A stretch of DNA of 64,000 nucleotides from Eublepharis macularius (Eukaryota > Chordata > Lepidosauria > Squamata > Eublepharidae), in NCBI RefSeq assembly GCF_028583425.1, contig NC_072805.1, positions 17,432,001-17,496,000 on the forward strand, read 5' to 3'. Made by a program: the position numbers and the translations under genes. The notes below the pieces were generated by a model, which worked only from the letters and a program-made list of their open reading frames with translations, did not search any database and was not told the origin of the DNA. The first letter of the stretch is position 1. Every line of letters begins with the position of its first letter. Positions 47,661 through 58,026 of the stretch are shown here, one piece after another.

Positions 47661-47796
47661 GGGGGGGCAGTTTAGATTCAGCATTCCCAAAGGCTGACCG
47701 TGGGCCCTTAGCACCCAAGGCCTCCTGCATTACATGCTTGCTGGTTTTCAGACCACTTGAAGAACATGTGCTTCTGATGAGGCACAAGCAGGCCTC

Positions 47797-48430
47797 GCAT
47801 TCCTTATTCATTTCCAAGTGGAGACCAACTTGTGACCTGCTGGTGGTTTCAGGGGCACAACTGCTATGTACGGTGCCACTTAAAGCATGCCACTCTGTTT
47901 TTTGCATTCCTTATTCATTTCCAAGTGGAGACCAACTTGTGACCTGTTGGTGGTTTCAGGGGCACAACTGCTATGTACGGTGCCACTTAAAGCATGCCAC
48001 TCTGTTTTTTGCATTCCTTATTCATTTCCAAGTGGAGACCAACTTGTGACCTGTTGGTGGTTTCAGGGGCACAACTGCTATGTATGGTGCCACTTAAAGC
48101 ATGCCACTCTGTTTTTTGCATTCCTTATTCATTTCCAAGTGGAGACCAACTTGTGACCTGTTGGTGGTTTCAGGGGCACAACTGCTATGTACGGTGCCAC
48201 TTAAAGCATGCCACTCTGTTTTTTGCATTCCTTATTCATTTCCAAGTGGAGACCAACTTGTGACCTGTTGGTGGTTTCAGGGACACAACTGCTATGTACG
48301 GTGCCACTTAAAGCATGCCACTCTGTTTTTGCATTCCTTATTCATTTCCAAGTGGAGACCAACTTGTGACCTGTTGGTGGTTTCAGGGACACAACTGCTA
48401 TGTACGGTGCCACTTAAAGCATGCCACTCT
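47797..48430 (+). repeat. 107-bp tandem repeat, six copies
   Basis: Unit starts ('gcattccttattcatttcc') are at 47797, 47904, 48011, 48118, 48225 and 48331. The copies are almost identical and the fifth is one base shorter. Each unit includes 'gtggtttcaggggcacaac' and 'aagcatgccactctg'. Overlapping open frames of about 89 codons in the array come from the repeat. The near identity points to recent expansion. The unit is unrelated to the 118-bp satellite. Confidence 0.95.
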
Positions 48431-49365
48431 GGGTTTTTTTGGGGGGGGGAAGGGTGGCAGAGTTCTCTCTCTTCTTCTGCCACTTACATAGACTCACTTT
48501 TCCCATTTCCTTTTTTAGGTGACTTAGATCTTGGATTCCTGGGGACCAAACTTGGGCCTGTTGACCTGGTGCCTTACTCCAGCCGAGGCCCGCCAAATGG
48601 ACCTGCAGTGAAGACACCAAGCAGCTGATCCTGTCGCCACCTGGATCTCTCTCTGAAGAGCCTGAAGCCTCTTTGTGTAGTACCAGCAGCTGAGAAGGCT
48701 CGAGAGGGCGAGCAGCTGAAGTGGTCACCGGGAGGCCCAGCAGATTCCTTGTTCCTTAAGAGAAATGAAGACTTCTGCTCTTGGACACTTTCATGCTGTG
48801 AAACTCAGATATTGTGTTCTCTAGGGCAAGCATTAAAGAACCATTCTGCTGGATTCCTGCCTCAATCAGCTGCATGTTGATATATGTTCTGCTGTCTCCA
48901 TGCTGTGGGTGCCATAGTTTATACCAGCTCCACAGAACCCCCTTGGCCTGCTTCTCTGCCAGTTTGCATGTTAGGGGTGGTGAGCTAATGACCACCATTT
49001 GCCATGGGAGAAAGGGCTCTTGTTTGGGCAAAGAGGTCACATGGACTGCACTAGCAGCATTTCTGAGACAGCTCCCTCATGTAAGTCACCCTCACTTTCT
49101 GCAGGAATTTTCATTGGTCAAACCAACCATGATTTTCTGCATCTTTCTCCCTCCCCTCTCATCAATATTATCCACCCATTTTTCTCTGGCTGGCAGACCC
49201 TCAACCCCAGCTGGCTTCTTTCCTTATAAAAAATCACATCTGCCAGGCATTTTTTGCCTCAACTGACGAACCCCCTTGCCTCTGACAAGTTCATAGTCAC
49301 ATGAAGCCCTTAGGAGCTTTTCAGGAGTGGGGTGTGAGTCTCGTCTCATTGATAAGTAGCAAATC
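48431..49365. other. stretch with no recognised gene
   Basis: 'ttccttttttag' followed by an open stretch (about 48520-48630, 'GDLDLGFLGTKLGPVD') looks like an acceptor plus exon but matches no family I know. A TATAAAAAA box-like motif stands near 49226. Either could belong to an unclassified repeat. Confidence 0.3.
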
Positions 49366-49860
49366 AAATCAAAAGAGTTTATTGTCTATAGCCATAGGCC
49401 ATCACAATTCACCAAACATTGACTAATAAACAATTAAATCCATTATCACAGTTTGTATAGGTTACTAAAATTAATTAAAACAATATAGTATGCCAAACTA
49501 TCCCAGGAGTCACAAAACAGACTCATTCAGTACCACCTTAGATCTTATTTTTTGGCTGCGAGTGCAACTGAGAAACTCTATAGGACACATGATTATCAGT
49601 GTCAGATAACAAAAACACAACCTTCTCGATTTCAGAGTATGTGTTTGCCACTGATAGGATTCTGGCCAAAAATTTAGCTCTGGGTACGCTATATAATGGA
49701 AAGTAAAGTAGATAGTGGGAAAGGTTCTCCACTGTAGGTAATCCACAAATGTAGGTGCAGTATTCCATAGGGGTGTGAAAATAACGCCCTGCCGAAAGAG
49801 CTGTAGCAGCCAGAACACCTGTGGCATTCCCTCATGTCCACATGGATGGCTCTCTAAGCT
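49366..49860 (-). mobile_element. R4-like LINE, 3' end and C-terminal coding remnant
   Basis: The tail side has an AATC-like simple repeat and 'tttattgtctatagccatag'. The minus-strand frame 49827-49510 reads 'LFRQGVIFTPLWNTAPTFVD' and then an 'FLARIL' segment, as at the C-terminus of R4/Dong-type LINEs. The copy is 5'-truncated and not functional. Confidence 0.5.
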
Positions 49861-49935
49861 ACAAGTGACGCCAGACTACCAGCCTGGGAATTGTAGTTTT
49901 CAAAGATAGAGACATGCAGGATGGCTGGGGGAGAG
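49852..49935. mobile_element. AGCCAAGCTACAAGTGAC MITE fragment
   Basis: 'ctctctaagctacaagtgacg' is one end of the palindromic family of 12616-12815. The other end is missing. Confidence 0.4.
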
Positions 49936-50293
49936 GAACTTTGCAAAGGAGGGGAAGAGCTGGTAGTTCGTATCTCTGTTGAGATTGCAAGAAAACAATT
50001 GCAAAGTTCTCCCCCAGCAGATGCAATTTATTCTTGTAGGTAGATCTATTATACAAGTAGAAGTACTTCTTATCTATTAGTTTTTGTGAATGTATATTAA
50101 TTTTGTATATAATTTTGTATATTAATTTGTTGGTTGGATTTGTATCCTGCCCTCCCTTATAAGCAGGCTCAGGGCAGGTCATGATATCATTTATTTATTT
50201 TATTTATGTTATTTATATTCCGCCTTTCTCACTGAGACTCAAGGCGGATTACATACAATTAGTGGCAAGGACAAGGGCAGGTATTTCCATACA

Positions 50294-50506
50294 GGCCATT
50301 TTCACACGCGCCCCGGGAGATCGTGCAAACTCACAGCATGAAGCGTCTTCCTAGCACGATCTCCCGGCACGATCCCCTTTAATGGCCCAATGATGTCAGA
50401 AAAAGGGCTATTAAATGGGATTGTGCCAGGAAATCACGCTAGGAAGATGCTTTTATGCTGTGAGTTTTGCGTGATCTTTCGGGCGCGTGGCCATGTGAAA
50501 ACAGCC
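50294..50506. mobile_element. GGCCATTTTCACACG-type MITE with 3-bp duplication
   Basis: Ends are GGCCATTTTCACACGCGCC and GGCCATGTGAAAACAGCC, with inverted interior blocks 'gcgtcttcctagcacgat' and 'cacgctaggaagatgc'. ACA stands at 50291-50293 and 50507-50509. Same family as 46711-46923 and 60062-60250. Confidence 0.7.
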
Positions 50507-50915
50507 ACAGTGTCAAGAACATTTCCATAAACAATGTCATAGGGTAAAAGAATATAAGTTTACAAAGATATAGTATTAGTAAGAATCCAGTATGGGGTTG
50601 AGGAATTGCTGAAACAGAACATAATTCTAGGCCAACATAAAGCACAGGTAGGATATCGGAGTACATATTTAAAGCAACAGATAACATGTAAGGCATCATA
50701 ATGGTGAAATTTATGGTTTCTAACTCATTGGCGAAACATCTGGGATCCCTTTCCTACAATACCACCCTCTTAGCTGAGAAAAAAGGCCTTTTTGAATAAT
50801 TCAGTTTTGCATTGTTTGCGGAAAGCCAGGAGGGTGGGGGCTCTCCCGACCTCCTCAGGTAGTTCATTCCATAGGGTAGGGGCCACCACAGAGAAAGCCT
50901 GTGTATGGCTTTTGC

Positions 50916-51144
50916 TAGGGTTGCCAGCTCCAAGTTGGAAAATTCCTGGAGATCTAGGGGGTGAAACCTGGAGAAACCTGGAGAAAGAGGGGTTTGGGGA
51001 GGGAAAGGACCTTGGCATGGCATAATTTCGTAGAGTCCACCCCCCAAAGTAGCCATTTTCTCCAGGTGAACTGATCTCTGTGGCCTGGAGACCAGTTGTA
51101 ATTCCAGGGGATCTCCAGCTACTACCTGGAGGCTGGTAACCCTA
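50916..51144. mobile_element. TAGGGTTGCC hAT MITE nested in the L2 LINE
   Basis: Ends are TAGGGTTGCCAGC and GGCTGGTAACCCTA. Flanks are GCTTTTGC (50908-50915) and GCTTTCGC (51145-51152), 7 of 8 alike. Removing it rejoins the L2 coding sequence, so it is younger than the LINE. Confidence 0.85.
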
Positions 51145-51484
51145 GCTTTCGCCCATGTACAGACTGGCACCTGCAAGAGACCCTGTTCAGATGAGCAAAG
51201 CTGCCGTGGAGGGACATAGGGAGAGAGGCGGTCCCGTAGGCATGCTGGACCAAGGCCGTGAAGGGCTTTGTATGTACTAATAACCATTACCTTGAACTGA
51301 GCACGGTAACTGATAGGTAGCCAATGGAGTGACTGTAGGATGGGAGTGATGTTCGAGCTCCTGTTTGCTCCTGATAATAGTTGAGCCGCAGCATTTTGCA
51401 CCAATTGGCGCCTAAGAGTTAACTTAGATGGGAGACCTATGTATAATGCATTACAATAGTCAAGTTTTGACATAAACCAATTTC

Positions 51485-51540
51485 AAAAGATATATATGTA
51501 TATATATATATATTAAATACATGTATATATATTAATTTTG
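51485..51540. repeat. AT-rich simple repeat
   Basis: Short (TA)n-type runs 'tatatatgtatatatatat' and neighbours. Confidence 0.8.
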
Positions 51541-51611
51541 TATATATTCGTATTGAGAATTATGAGATGGTCAAGTCTGTTTTTTCTTAACCTGTGAACC
51601 GATCCCTCTAT

Positions 51612-51800
51612 AGATCCAGAGGAGTTAGCCATGTTAGTCTGTAGTAGAAAAATCGAAGAGTCCAGTAGCACCTTTAAGACTAACCAACTTTACTGTAGCG
51701 TAAGCTTTCGAGAATCACAGTTCTCTTCGTCAGATGCATGGAGGGTAAGTTTCTTCTTACCCTCCATGCATCTGATGAAGAGAACTGTGAATCCCTCTAT
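51612..51800. repeat. dispersed repeat with terminal palindrome
   Basis: 'tagtctgtagtagaaaaatc', 'gtagcacctttaagactaac' and 'gtaagctttcgagaatcac' belong to a very common reptile repeat. The last part is an inverted repeat of 'cttaccctccatgcatctga'. A related unit is at 53075-53215. Class not assigned. Confidence 0.55.
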
Positions 51801-52196
51801 AGGCTTTTCACTCTATATGCACTTCACTGAACATTGTTGCTATGCAGCTTTCATTCATTAAATTAGGACATTCCAGTTTTATACCACTCCCCTTAAACTG
51901 TATTTTAAAAGTCCACAAGCAGCGTTTGACAGGCTTGTCTTTTATTAGGGTTTATTATCTTGAGGCATCTTCCCATCTACCTGCTTTGTATTTAGCCATA
52001 CAGGCTGTAAAACACACACAGGCAAGTATCCTAGGCCAGCGGGATGCTGGGCATGTTTACTGGAGAGCAGGCTGTCCTCTTATGCAGCGTGGCCAATTCT
52101 GAAGCCGTGGGGAATTGCAAACGCGCTTTCTTGTATCGCAATTGGATCGATGTGGTTTTTTAACGCTGAAATCCCACTGATAATAATAATGCCTAC

Positions 52197-52330
52197 GGGC
52201 AGTCTCATCAGAACCGGAAGTGTTAAGCTCCCTTTTCCCGGCGCCTTTTCCTCCCCTAGGGGAAAATTCATAATTGGGCGTCTTGTGGCGCGTTGCATCT
52301 TGGGAAGATGGCGGCGCCCGGAGCGTGAGG
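52197..52330 (+). promoter_or_regulatory. PRMT7: CpG-rich PRMT7 promoter
   Basis: A GC- and CpG-rich stretch with an ETS/GABP-like ACCGGAAGTG (52213-52222) and a YY1-like AAGATGGCGGC (52305-52315), and no TATA box. This is usual for TATA-less housekeeping promoters. It is followed by a splice donor at 52348. The motif calls are by eye. Positions 52197-52310 have a decayed copy at 56890-56999. Confidence 0.6.
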
Positions 52331-52347
52331 CGAGGGGAGGCTGACAG
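52240..52347 (+). other. PRMT7: PRMT7 non-coding first exon (start approximate)
   Basis: The segment ends GGCTGACAG|GTGAGC, a strong splice donor at 52348, immediately after the promoter motifs. The next coding exon of PRMT7 starts with ATG at 57142 with an acceptor upstream, so a non-coding exon is expected here. The transcription start is not determined. The ATG in AAGATGGCG is followed by a very short frame and is unlikely to be used. Confidence 0.5.
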
Positions 52348-52614
52348 GTGAGCGGCGCGCCGTGTGGACGCGCGGTCTTCAGAGGCGGGCAGGGCGGCAG
52401 CACCGCGCGGAGAACCCTAAACCGTGGTGGGGCGCTCCGATCTCCGCCTGGGAGTCAAAGAGTAGGGAAGCGCGGTTCCTCTTCCCTCAGGGCCGGTGTG
52501 CCTCTGAGCGTGTGCAGAGTCCCCTCCTCCGGCTCGTTAGGCAGACATTTTTAATAGGGGTAGAAGGATGCGGGAAGTGAAGTCGCAGGGTTACAAGTAC
52601 TTTAACGTAACTAG

Positions 52615-52833
52615 TAGGGTTGTCAGCTCCAACTTGGGAAATTCCTGGAGATCTGGGAGGTGAAACCTGGAGAAAGTGGGGTTTGGGGAGGGAAAGGACT
52701 TTGGCATGGCATAATTCCATAGAGTCCACCCCCAAAAGTAGCCATTTTCTCCAGGGGAACTGATCTCTGTGACCTGGAGACCAGTTGTAATTCCGGGAGA
52801 TCTCCAGCCACTACCTGGAGGCTGGCAAGCCTA
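52615..52833. mobile_element. TAGGGTTGTC hAT MITE in PRMT7 intron 1
   Basis: Ends are TAGGGTTGTCAGC and GGCTGGCAAGCCTA. Flanks are GTAACTAG (52607-52614) and GTGACTAG (52834-52841), 7 of 8 alike. Closely related to 50916-51144. Confidence 0.85.
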
Positions 52834-53074
52834 GTGACTAGTGAATGGGCTTGGCACTTTTCTTGATTAGGTTTGCGGTTTACAGTTTTTTCGCCCTGTA
52901 CTTTTTGCATTCCCCCCTCCTCATCTTGCATAAAATGCCTGCGTAGCGAGAGGTCGCTGCTTTTGTTAGCCTTCGGAGCACCAGATGACTCTATTTTTGC
53001 TGTGACAACGATGACCCTATTGGAATTATTTTCGTGATTCTTATTGATCAAGATGGGTAGCCATCTATAGCAGT

Positions 53075-53240
53075 AGAAAACAGCAAAAGTCTAGAAGCAC
53101 CTATAAGACTAGCAAAATTTGTGGTAGGGTTGGAGCTTTTGTGAGTCACAGCTCACATCTACAGATGTGAAGAAGTGAGCTGTGTCTCATGAAAGCTCCT
53201 ACCCTACTACTAACTTTGTTATTTTGCAGTAGTTAAATCA
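53075..53240. repeat. dispersed palindromic repeat
   Basis: 'gtctagaagcacctataaga' and 'ggagcttttgtgagtcac' face their inverted partners 'gaagtgagctgtgtctcatg' and 'aaagctcctaccctacta'. Related to 51612-51800. Confidence 0.5.
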
Positions 53241-53319
53241 CGCTCTTCTGTTGTGCTGTAAACAAGCACCACTTTATTCCTGCAGTGGTTGGGTCCTTAA
53301 CATGCAGATCTCTAATGTA

Positions 53320-53710
53320 GGGGTAATGAGAAGCAACTCCCTAAAATTTTGTGCCAACTTGTTGTGTACCCACTTCAAGTGCCCATTTACTCAAATGCAG
53401 TGGATACTCTTTATTCAGACATTTTGTGGAGTGGTGCAACGTTTTATTTCAGTAGAACACAGACCAGGATGCACATTTTCAGATGCAATGAGTGGATCCT
53501 CATTTCTAGGAATGTGAAAAAATTAAACAGCGCGTTCAAGGGGCTTTGAAATACTGGAAATGCATGGTGATCCTACATTCTCTCCTCCTGTTTTCCCCCC
53601 ACCCCTTTTCTTTCCCCAAATAAAATGACTATGTAATGAGAATCTACTCACTGTATCTGAAGAAGTGAGTACTAGTCCACAAAAACTTAAGCTGAAATTG
53701 AAGGTGGCCC
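53320..53710 (+). repeat. intronic dispersed or duplicated repeat, copy 1
   Basis: 'aagtgcccatttactcaaatg', 'cagatgcaatgagtggatcc', 'ttcaaggggctttgaaatac' and 'tgaagaagtgagtactagtc' recur in the same order and orientation at 54615-55020, about 1.26 kb downstream. Confidence 0.8.
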
Positions 53711-53714
53711 AAGA

Positions 53715-54600
53715 CTCCTGTTTATTTCAGCTGCAATAGACTGATGCTGCTTCCCCCCTCCCTCCCCAACTGTGCGCGTTGTTTCCTCTCCTCACCTCCA
53801 GGGAAAGAAGCCCTTTTTTACAAAGTTTAAGCTTATGCCTCACAAGTGGTGTAGATAGATTCCTTCCTTTATTTTCTCTGAAACTTGGGGCTTCTAGGCA
53901 TATACAGAATTCCCTTTTCACACTGCAGCTGCAGAAAAAAAAGTGTAAAGGAAAATAGGGCTTAAAACTTAAGTGCCCATTGGCATAAGCAGAGAATTTT
54001 CTTTCTGGTACCCTGGAGTGAATACGTCTTAGGTTATATAGAGTTTATTTTCCATTTCCTCCTGTAGGAAAAATAATCCTTTTTAAAACAAGATAACTGG
54101 AGTATCCAATGGGCATGTGCAGAGTCCCCCTCTACCCCCAAGACGCTTTTGAACAAAAGTTTGAAGGTTCAAGTGCCTCTTTTAAAAAGGGAATGCTTTT
54201 CTCACTTTTTAAAGAATAGTTGAGGTATGCAATGTGATTGGCATTCTAACCCTTTAAAATGTAGTTTTGGGGTATGAGAGCCTCCGGCTGCCTTGCCTTC
54301 ACAAAGCGATGGGGGAGGGATGTATACTCAGATCTCAGCAGTTCTGCAGGCAACGTCAATATATCCAACACAAAAAAAAATTCCCTGTGATAACATAGCA
54401 GCAAAATTAAATTATGATCAACATTACAGATGGAAACATACATAGAATTGTCTTTGGGTGATAGTTGGCTGGCCTTCTGATGAAGTTTTTAGCATCACAG
54501 TTGCGTACATTGCCTGAATGTTAGTATACCATAATTACTGGACCACATATCCTTTATATGATGCAGTGGGGGGCCCAAATCGGCCCGCTGCAAAGAGCAT
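53715..54600. other. PRMT7 intron 1, no recognised element
   Basis: No exon, RNA gene or named repeat is visible between the two copies of the 0.4-kb repeat. Confidence 0.4.
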
Positions 54601-54614
54601 GTGTGCTCCCAGGC

Positions 54615-55020
54615 CTGCACAATGTACCCACTTTGAGTGCCCATTTACTCAAATGCAATGGATATTCTTTATTACATTTAGTACATTTTGTGTACATTTT
54701 AGTACATTTTAGTACATTTTGTGGAGCAGTATTTGGAAATAACAACAGCAACGTTTTCTTCCAGTAGAACACAAACTAGGACACACATTTTCAGATGCAA
54801 TGAGTGGATCCTCATTATTTATAGGAATATGAAAAAAATAAACAGCATGTTCAAGGGGCTTTGAAATACTGGAAATGTATGGTGATCCTACTTTCTGTCA
54901 TCCTGTTTCCCCTACCCCTTTTCTTTCCTAAAATAAAATAACCGCAAAATGAGAATCTACTCGCTATACTCGCTATATATGAAGAAGTGAGTATTAGTCT
55001 ACAAAAACTTAAGCTAAAAA
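54615..55020 (+). repeat. intronic dispersed or duplicated repeat, copy 2
   Basis: Second copy of 53320-53710. It differs by small insertions, including a short expansion of 'agtacatttt' near 54680-54720. Confidence 0.8.
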
Positions 55021-55169
55021 AAAGATGAGTGCTGGGTCCCCCCCCCCCTTGCTGGGACGGTAAGGGGACCTAGCAACCCTAGAACACATTTGCATGTGTT
55101 TTTTAGTGGATGAAAGCGTATCAAAATCCACAAAGGCCCAGACTGCATTTTCCTTTCCTTTGCGGTTTA

Positions 55170-55540
55170 GTCTCAATTTTATTTTTTATTTATTTATGTC
55201 TTTTATAGTCCGCCTTTCTCACTGAGACTCAAGGTGGATTACATAGTGTGAGGTTAGTACTGTCAAAGAAAAGGCTGCTTCAAAGGCAACACAGCTTCCC
55301 ACACGATTAGCACTTCAGTATAGGAAACAGCATCCAAACATATGCAGGTCAAGAGATACAGTTGCCCTGTATGCACACGTCATTTTCGGGTGCTGAAATG
55401 GTGTGCTTATGAAAAAGACCAACATGGAGAAATAGATTGAATGCCCCTGATGAAGTTGTTGCAGATGAAGAGCTGAGTGAAAATCTGCCGGCCCTAGTTC
55501 TGGGCATCTTCTTTGGATTTCCATCTTCTCCGTGTTCCAT
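55170..55540 (-). mobile_element. L2-type 3' UTR fragment
   Basis: The 3' end 'gagtctcagtgagaaaggcg' on the minus strand matches that of 50190-50270. A 63-69 codon open frame to its right is part of the same dispersed repeat and not a gene. Confidence 0.45.
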
Positions 55541-55544
55541 CTGT

Positions 55545-56889
55545 AAAGAAATAAGAAGACACGTTTATTTCTAATTTATTGAACTCTACAGACTTACCTG
55601 GATATAAATTGCCTTGACACCCCTGGGGTCTCTTGTACGGGACTCTTGTTCTAATCGTTACTTGTTGATTATCTATATGTATGGATAAGGATAGTCAATA
55701 GAAAATGTATATGTTGTTTATATGTGATATTTATACACTATAGAAGGATATCAGCTTGTAGCCTATACACTGAAAATTGTCTCAGGCTAGTGTATGATTT
55801 CTGTAATTATATGACTTTGTGGGTTAATTGACTATCCGTGTTAATTGTTTTCTCCCGGGCGGGACCTTCCGCTCTTCAGTTTGTGCATACAGAGACAGCA
55901 AACACAGTGGAACGTACGATTACCTATCATGGCACAGTTTGCATGCGTCCCTTCCACCCCACCTCTCTACACAAAAGTACTACCCACACACGGGGTATTT
56001 GAATATATTGAATTTATATTTGAATATATTGGAATATCTGGCCATCAGACATAGACACAGGTGTAAAGGGAGGAAATAAAAAAGCAATCAGTATTCAAAA
56101 CGTAAAAATAATGGAGTAGGATAGCTGTGATTTCTCCTAGCTAAAAGACTGTAGTAAGAATGACAAGAGACCAATTCCAGGGTAGCTGTGTTCATCACTG
56201 GAGTAAAAACCAACCAGGAGGCCTGCTAGTAAGGATCCCAGGTGCTTGCTGGAGGTGGGCAATCTCCCAGTGGTTTGCCAGCGACCAGCAGGAGCTGTCA
56301 GGGGCCTGGTAATCCTACCTGCTATTGTGGCTTGTAAGCTTTCATAAACTGTAGCCCACTTTATCAAACACTTGAAGTATTCTGTGCTGACAGATACACA
56401 AGTACAGCAAGGGGGAGGGTGGTCAATGAAGGGACTGAAAGAAATTCAAGAGGCACAGTCACCGGCAGTGGATTTAGGAATGGCCATGAATGCAGGTAGC
56501 TTTAAAAGGGGATGAGACAGATTCGTGGAGGAGAGGTCCCTCCATCAGTGGGAGGTGACTGAATGGAGCCCCCATATTCAGAGGCAGCAAATATCTGAAT
56601 AGCAGCGCTGCGAGACAGTAGCAGGGAGGGCCATGGCTTCTAAGGCCTCTTGGTTTGGTCCTCCAGTGCACCTGCATGAGACAGAATGGCTGTCTAGATA
56701 GACCACCAGTCCGATCAAGCAGGATCTTCTCATATTCTCAGGATCAGACCTAAATGCCGTGATTGGAGTACTGGTTGAAAAAACAGTGATTTATTCATCC
56801 GAACATCCATATCCTGCCCATAAATTACTACTACAAACTACGTTGTTAATATGGATGGAAAAATTCCTTGCCCTTCTTGCCCCGCATAG
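55545..56889. other. PRMT7 intron 1, no recognised element
   Basis: No exon or complete repeat is recognised. A worn MITE-like piece lies near 56215-56320 ('gccagcgaccagcagg', 'ggcctggtaatccta'). Confidence 0.4.
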
Positions 56890-56999
56890 GGGCAGTCTAG
56901 AACTGGAAGTGTTAAAACTCCATTTTCCCAGTGCTTTTTCCTCCCCAGGGGCAAATTCTTAATTGGGTGTCTGTGGCATGTTGCATCTTGGGAAGATGA
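56890..56999 (+). promoter_or_regulatory. CpG-depleted duplicate of the PRMT7 promoter
   Basis: Aligns along its length with 52197-52310: 'ggcagtct', 'ctggaagtgttaa' for 'ccggaagtgttaa', 'tttcccagtgctttttcctc' for 'tttcccggcgccttttcctc', and a shared 'gttgcatcttgggaagatg'. Most differences are CG in the upstream copy against TG or CA here, the mark of methylated CpG decay. It ends 142 bp before the PRMT7 start codon. It may be a dead promoter copy or a weak alternative start. Confidence 0.7.
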
Positions 57000-57141
57000 C
57001 TGCAAGAGAGAGAAAGAGAGTTGATGTATTATTTCTGAATGGTAATTTACTGAGGGGCTCGTTTGCTTTCAGTTGTTCCTGTGCCCCAAATAGAAGTGCA
57101 TATAAATAAAAGCTTTCATCGCAGCAACAAAGCAAGACAGT

Positions 57142-57236
57142 ATGAAAGTTTTCTGTGGAAGAGCCAATCCAACGACGGGAGCTGTGGAGTGGCTGGAAGA
57201 AGATGAAAACTATGATTATCACCAGGAAATTGCAAG
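57142..57236 (+). CDS. PRMT7: PRMT7 coding exon 1 (residues 1-32, first part)
   Basis: PRMT7 is a class III arginine methyltransferase that makes monomethylarginine on histones and other proteins using S-adenosylmethionine. The exon begins with ATG and reads '[20 protein letters not shown]', then [11 protein letters not shown] and part of Arg. It is near identical to the vertebrate PRMT7 N-terminus as I remember it. It ends GCAAG|GTACGG, with phase 2. Acceptor candidates upstream are TTTGCTTTCAG (ending 57072) and CATCGCAG (ending 57124). The reading frame continues correctly into the exon at 59539. Confidence 0.95.
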
Positions 57237-57611
57237 GTACGGATGTTGCTTCTTACATTATGTGAAGTCTAATAGCAACCTGATGAAAATGAAATATGGT
57301 GACAAGTCAGTAAAAGTAATCGGGACAGTCTCTTTGCCTTCCTAAGACAGGATGGGCTGTTTTCCTTACAAGAAGCTCCTGAGTTTGTCAGTGCCAGAGA
57401 CAGATTTGAATAACTGCTGGCTGTTATGTTTGCAAGGGAAGCGTCTTTTTTCTTCTCTGTCCCAGCATTCCTCAATCTGTGCTGGCTAGCCAGAAATTTC
57501 CAGAATGACTCTCTCAAGGCTGCAATATACGGTAGGCAGTACTGGGAACCTGCCCTGTATCAGGAATGCCTCTCGTCTTCTCTCTTGTAGCTTAATGTCA
57601 AGCCCGAGGAA

Positions 57612-58026
57612 AGGGTTGCCAGGTACCTCTCACCTCCCCTCGGGAGGGTGGAGTCCCTGGCGATTTCCTTAAGCCAGGCCCAAGGTCTTCTTTTGCATAT
57701 GCCCTTTGTGCCAGCGTGCCCCGGAGCCAGCGTGATGACGTCACTTCTGGTAGTGACATTACCATGCTGGCCATGTGAGCACTCTCGCACTCTGCACGGG
57801 TCTGATGTGGCCCATTTGGGGCCCAAATCAGCCCCAAACAAAGTGTGGAAATGCTTTCGTGGGTGGTGCGACCACTACTGGAAGTGATGTTGTCGCGCCA
57901 GTTGGGAGCGTGCTTTGCGCGTGCCTGAAGTGCCTGCCCCCTCCCGCTGATTGCTGTGCAATCGGTGGACAAGGGGGCAAATCTCTGGGAGTTTGCCTGC
58001 CACTGCTGGGCACCTAGGAACTCTAC
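57612..58026. mobile_element. AGGGTTGCC-type hAT MITE in PRMT7 intron 2
   Basis: The left end is AGGGTTGCCAGGTACC and the right end is GGGCACCTAGGAACTCTA. Inside are paired 'gatgacgtcacttctgg' and 'gaagtgatgttgtcgcgcc' blocks and 'cccatttggggcccaaatc'. It is the longest copy of the family also at 1245-1571 and 9453-9806. Non-coding. Confidence 0.7.

Larger units (their letters stand above)
50190..51475 (-). mobile_element. L2-type LINE 3' end, with two nested DNA elements
   Basis: On the minus strand the frame starting near 51473 reads 'SKLDYCNALYIGLPSKL' and 'LVQNAAAQLLSGANR', then 'LQSLHWLPISYRAQFK', 'ALHGLGPACLRDRLSPYVP' and, after an insertion, 'APTLLAFRKQCKTELFK'. This is the C-terminal end of the L2-clade reverse transcriptase. 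The 3' UTR ends 'gagtctcagtgagaaaggcg'. The copy is 5'-truncated. Inserted in it are a MITE at 50916-51144 (within the coding part) and another at 50294-50506 (in the 3' UTR). Confidence 0.8.

Noticed and set aside
47570-48628. Open frames of 89-175 codons with the same repeated peptide
   Set aside because: They arise from the 107-bp tandem repeat.
52080-52580. Open frames of 62-107 codons across the CpG island on both strands
   Set aside because: They are expected from the GC-rich promoter, and the minus-strand frame does not resemble SLC7A6OS or another known protein.
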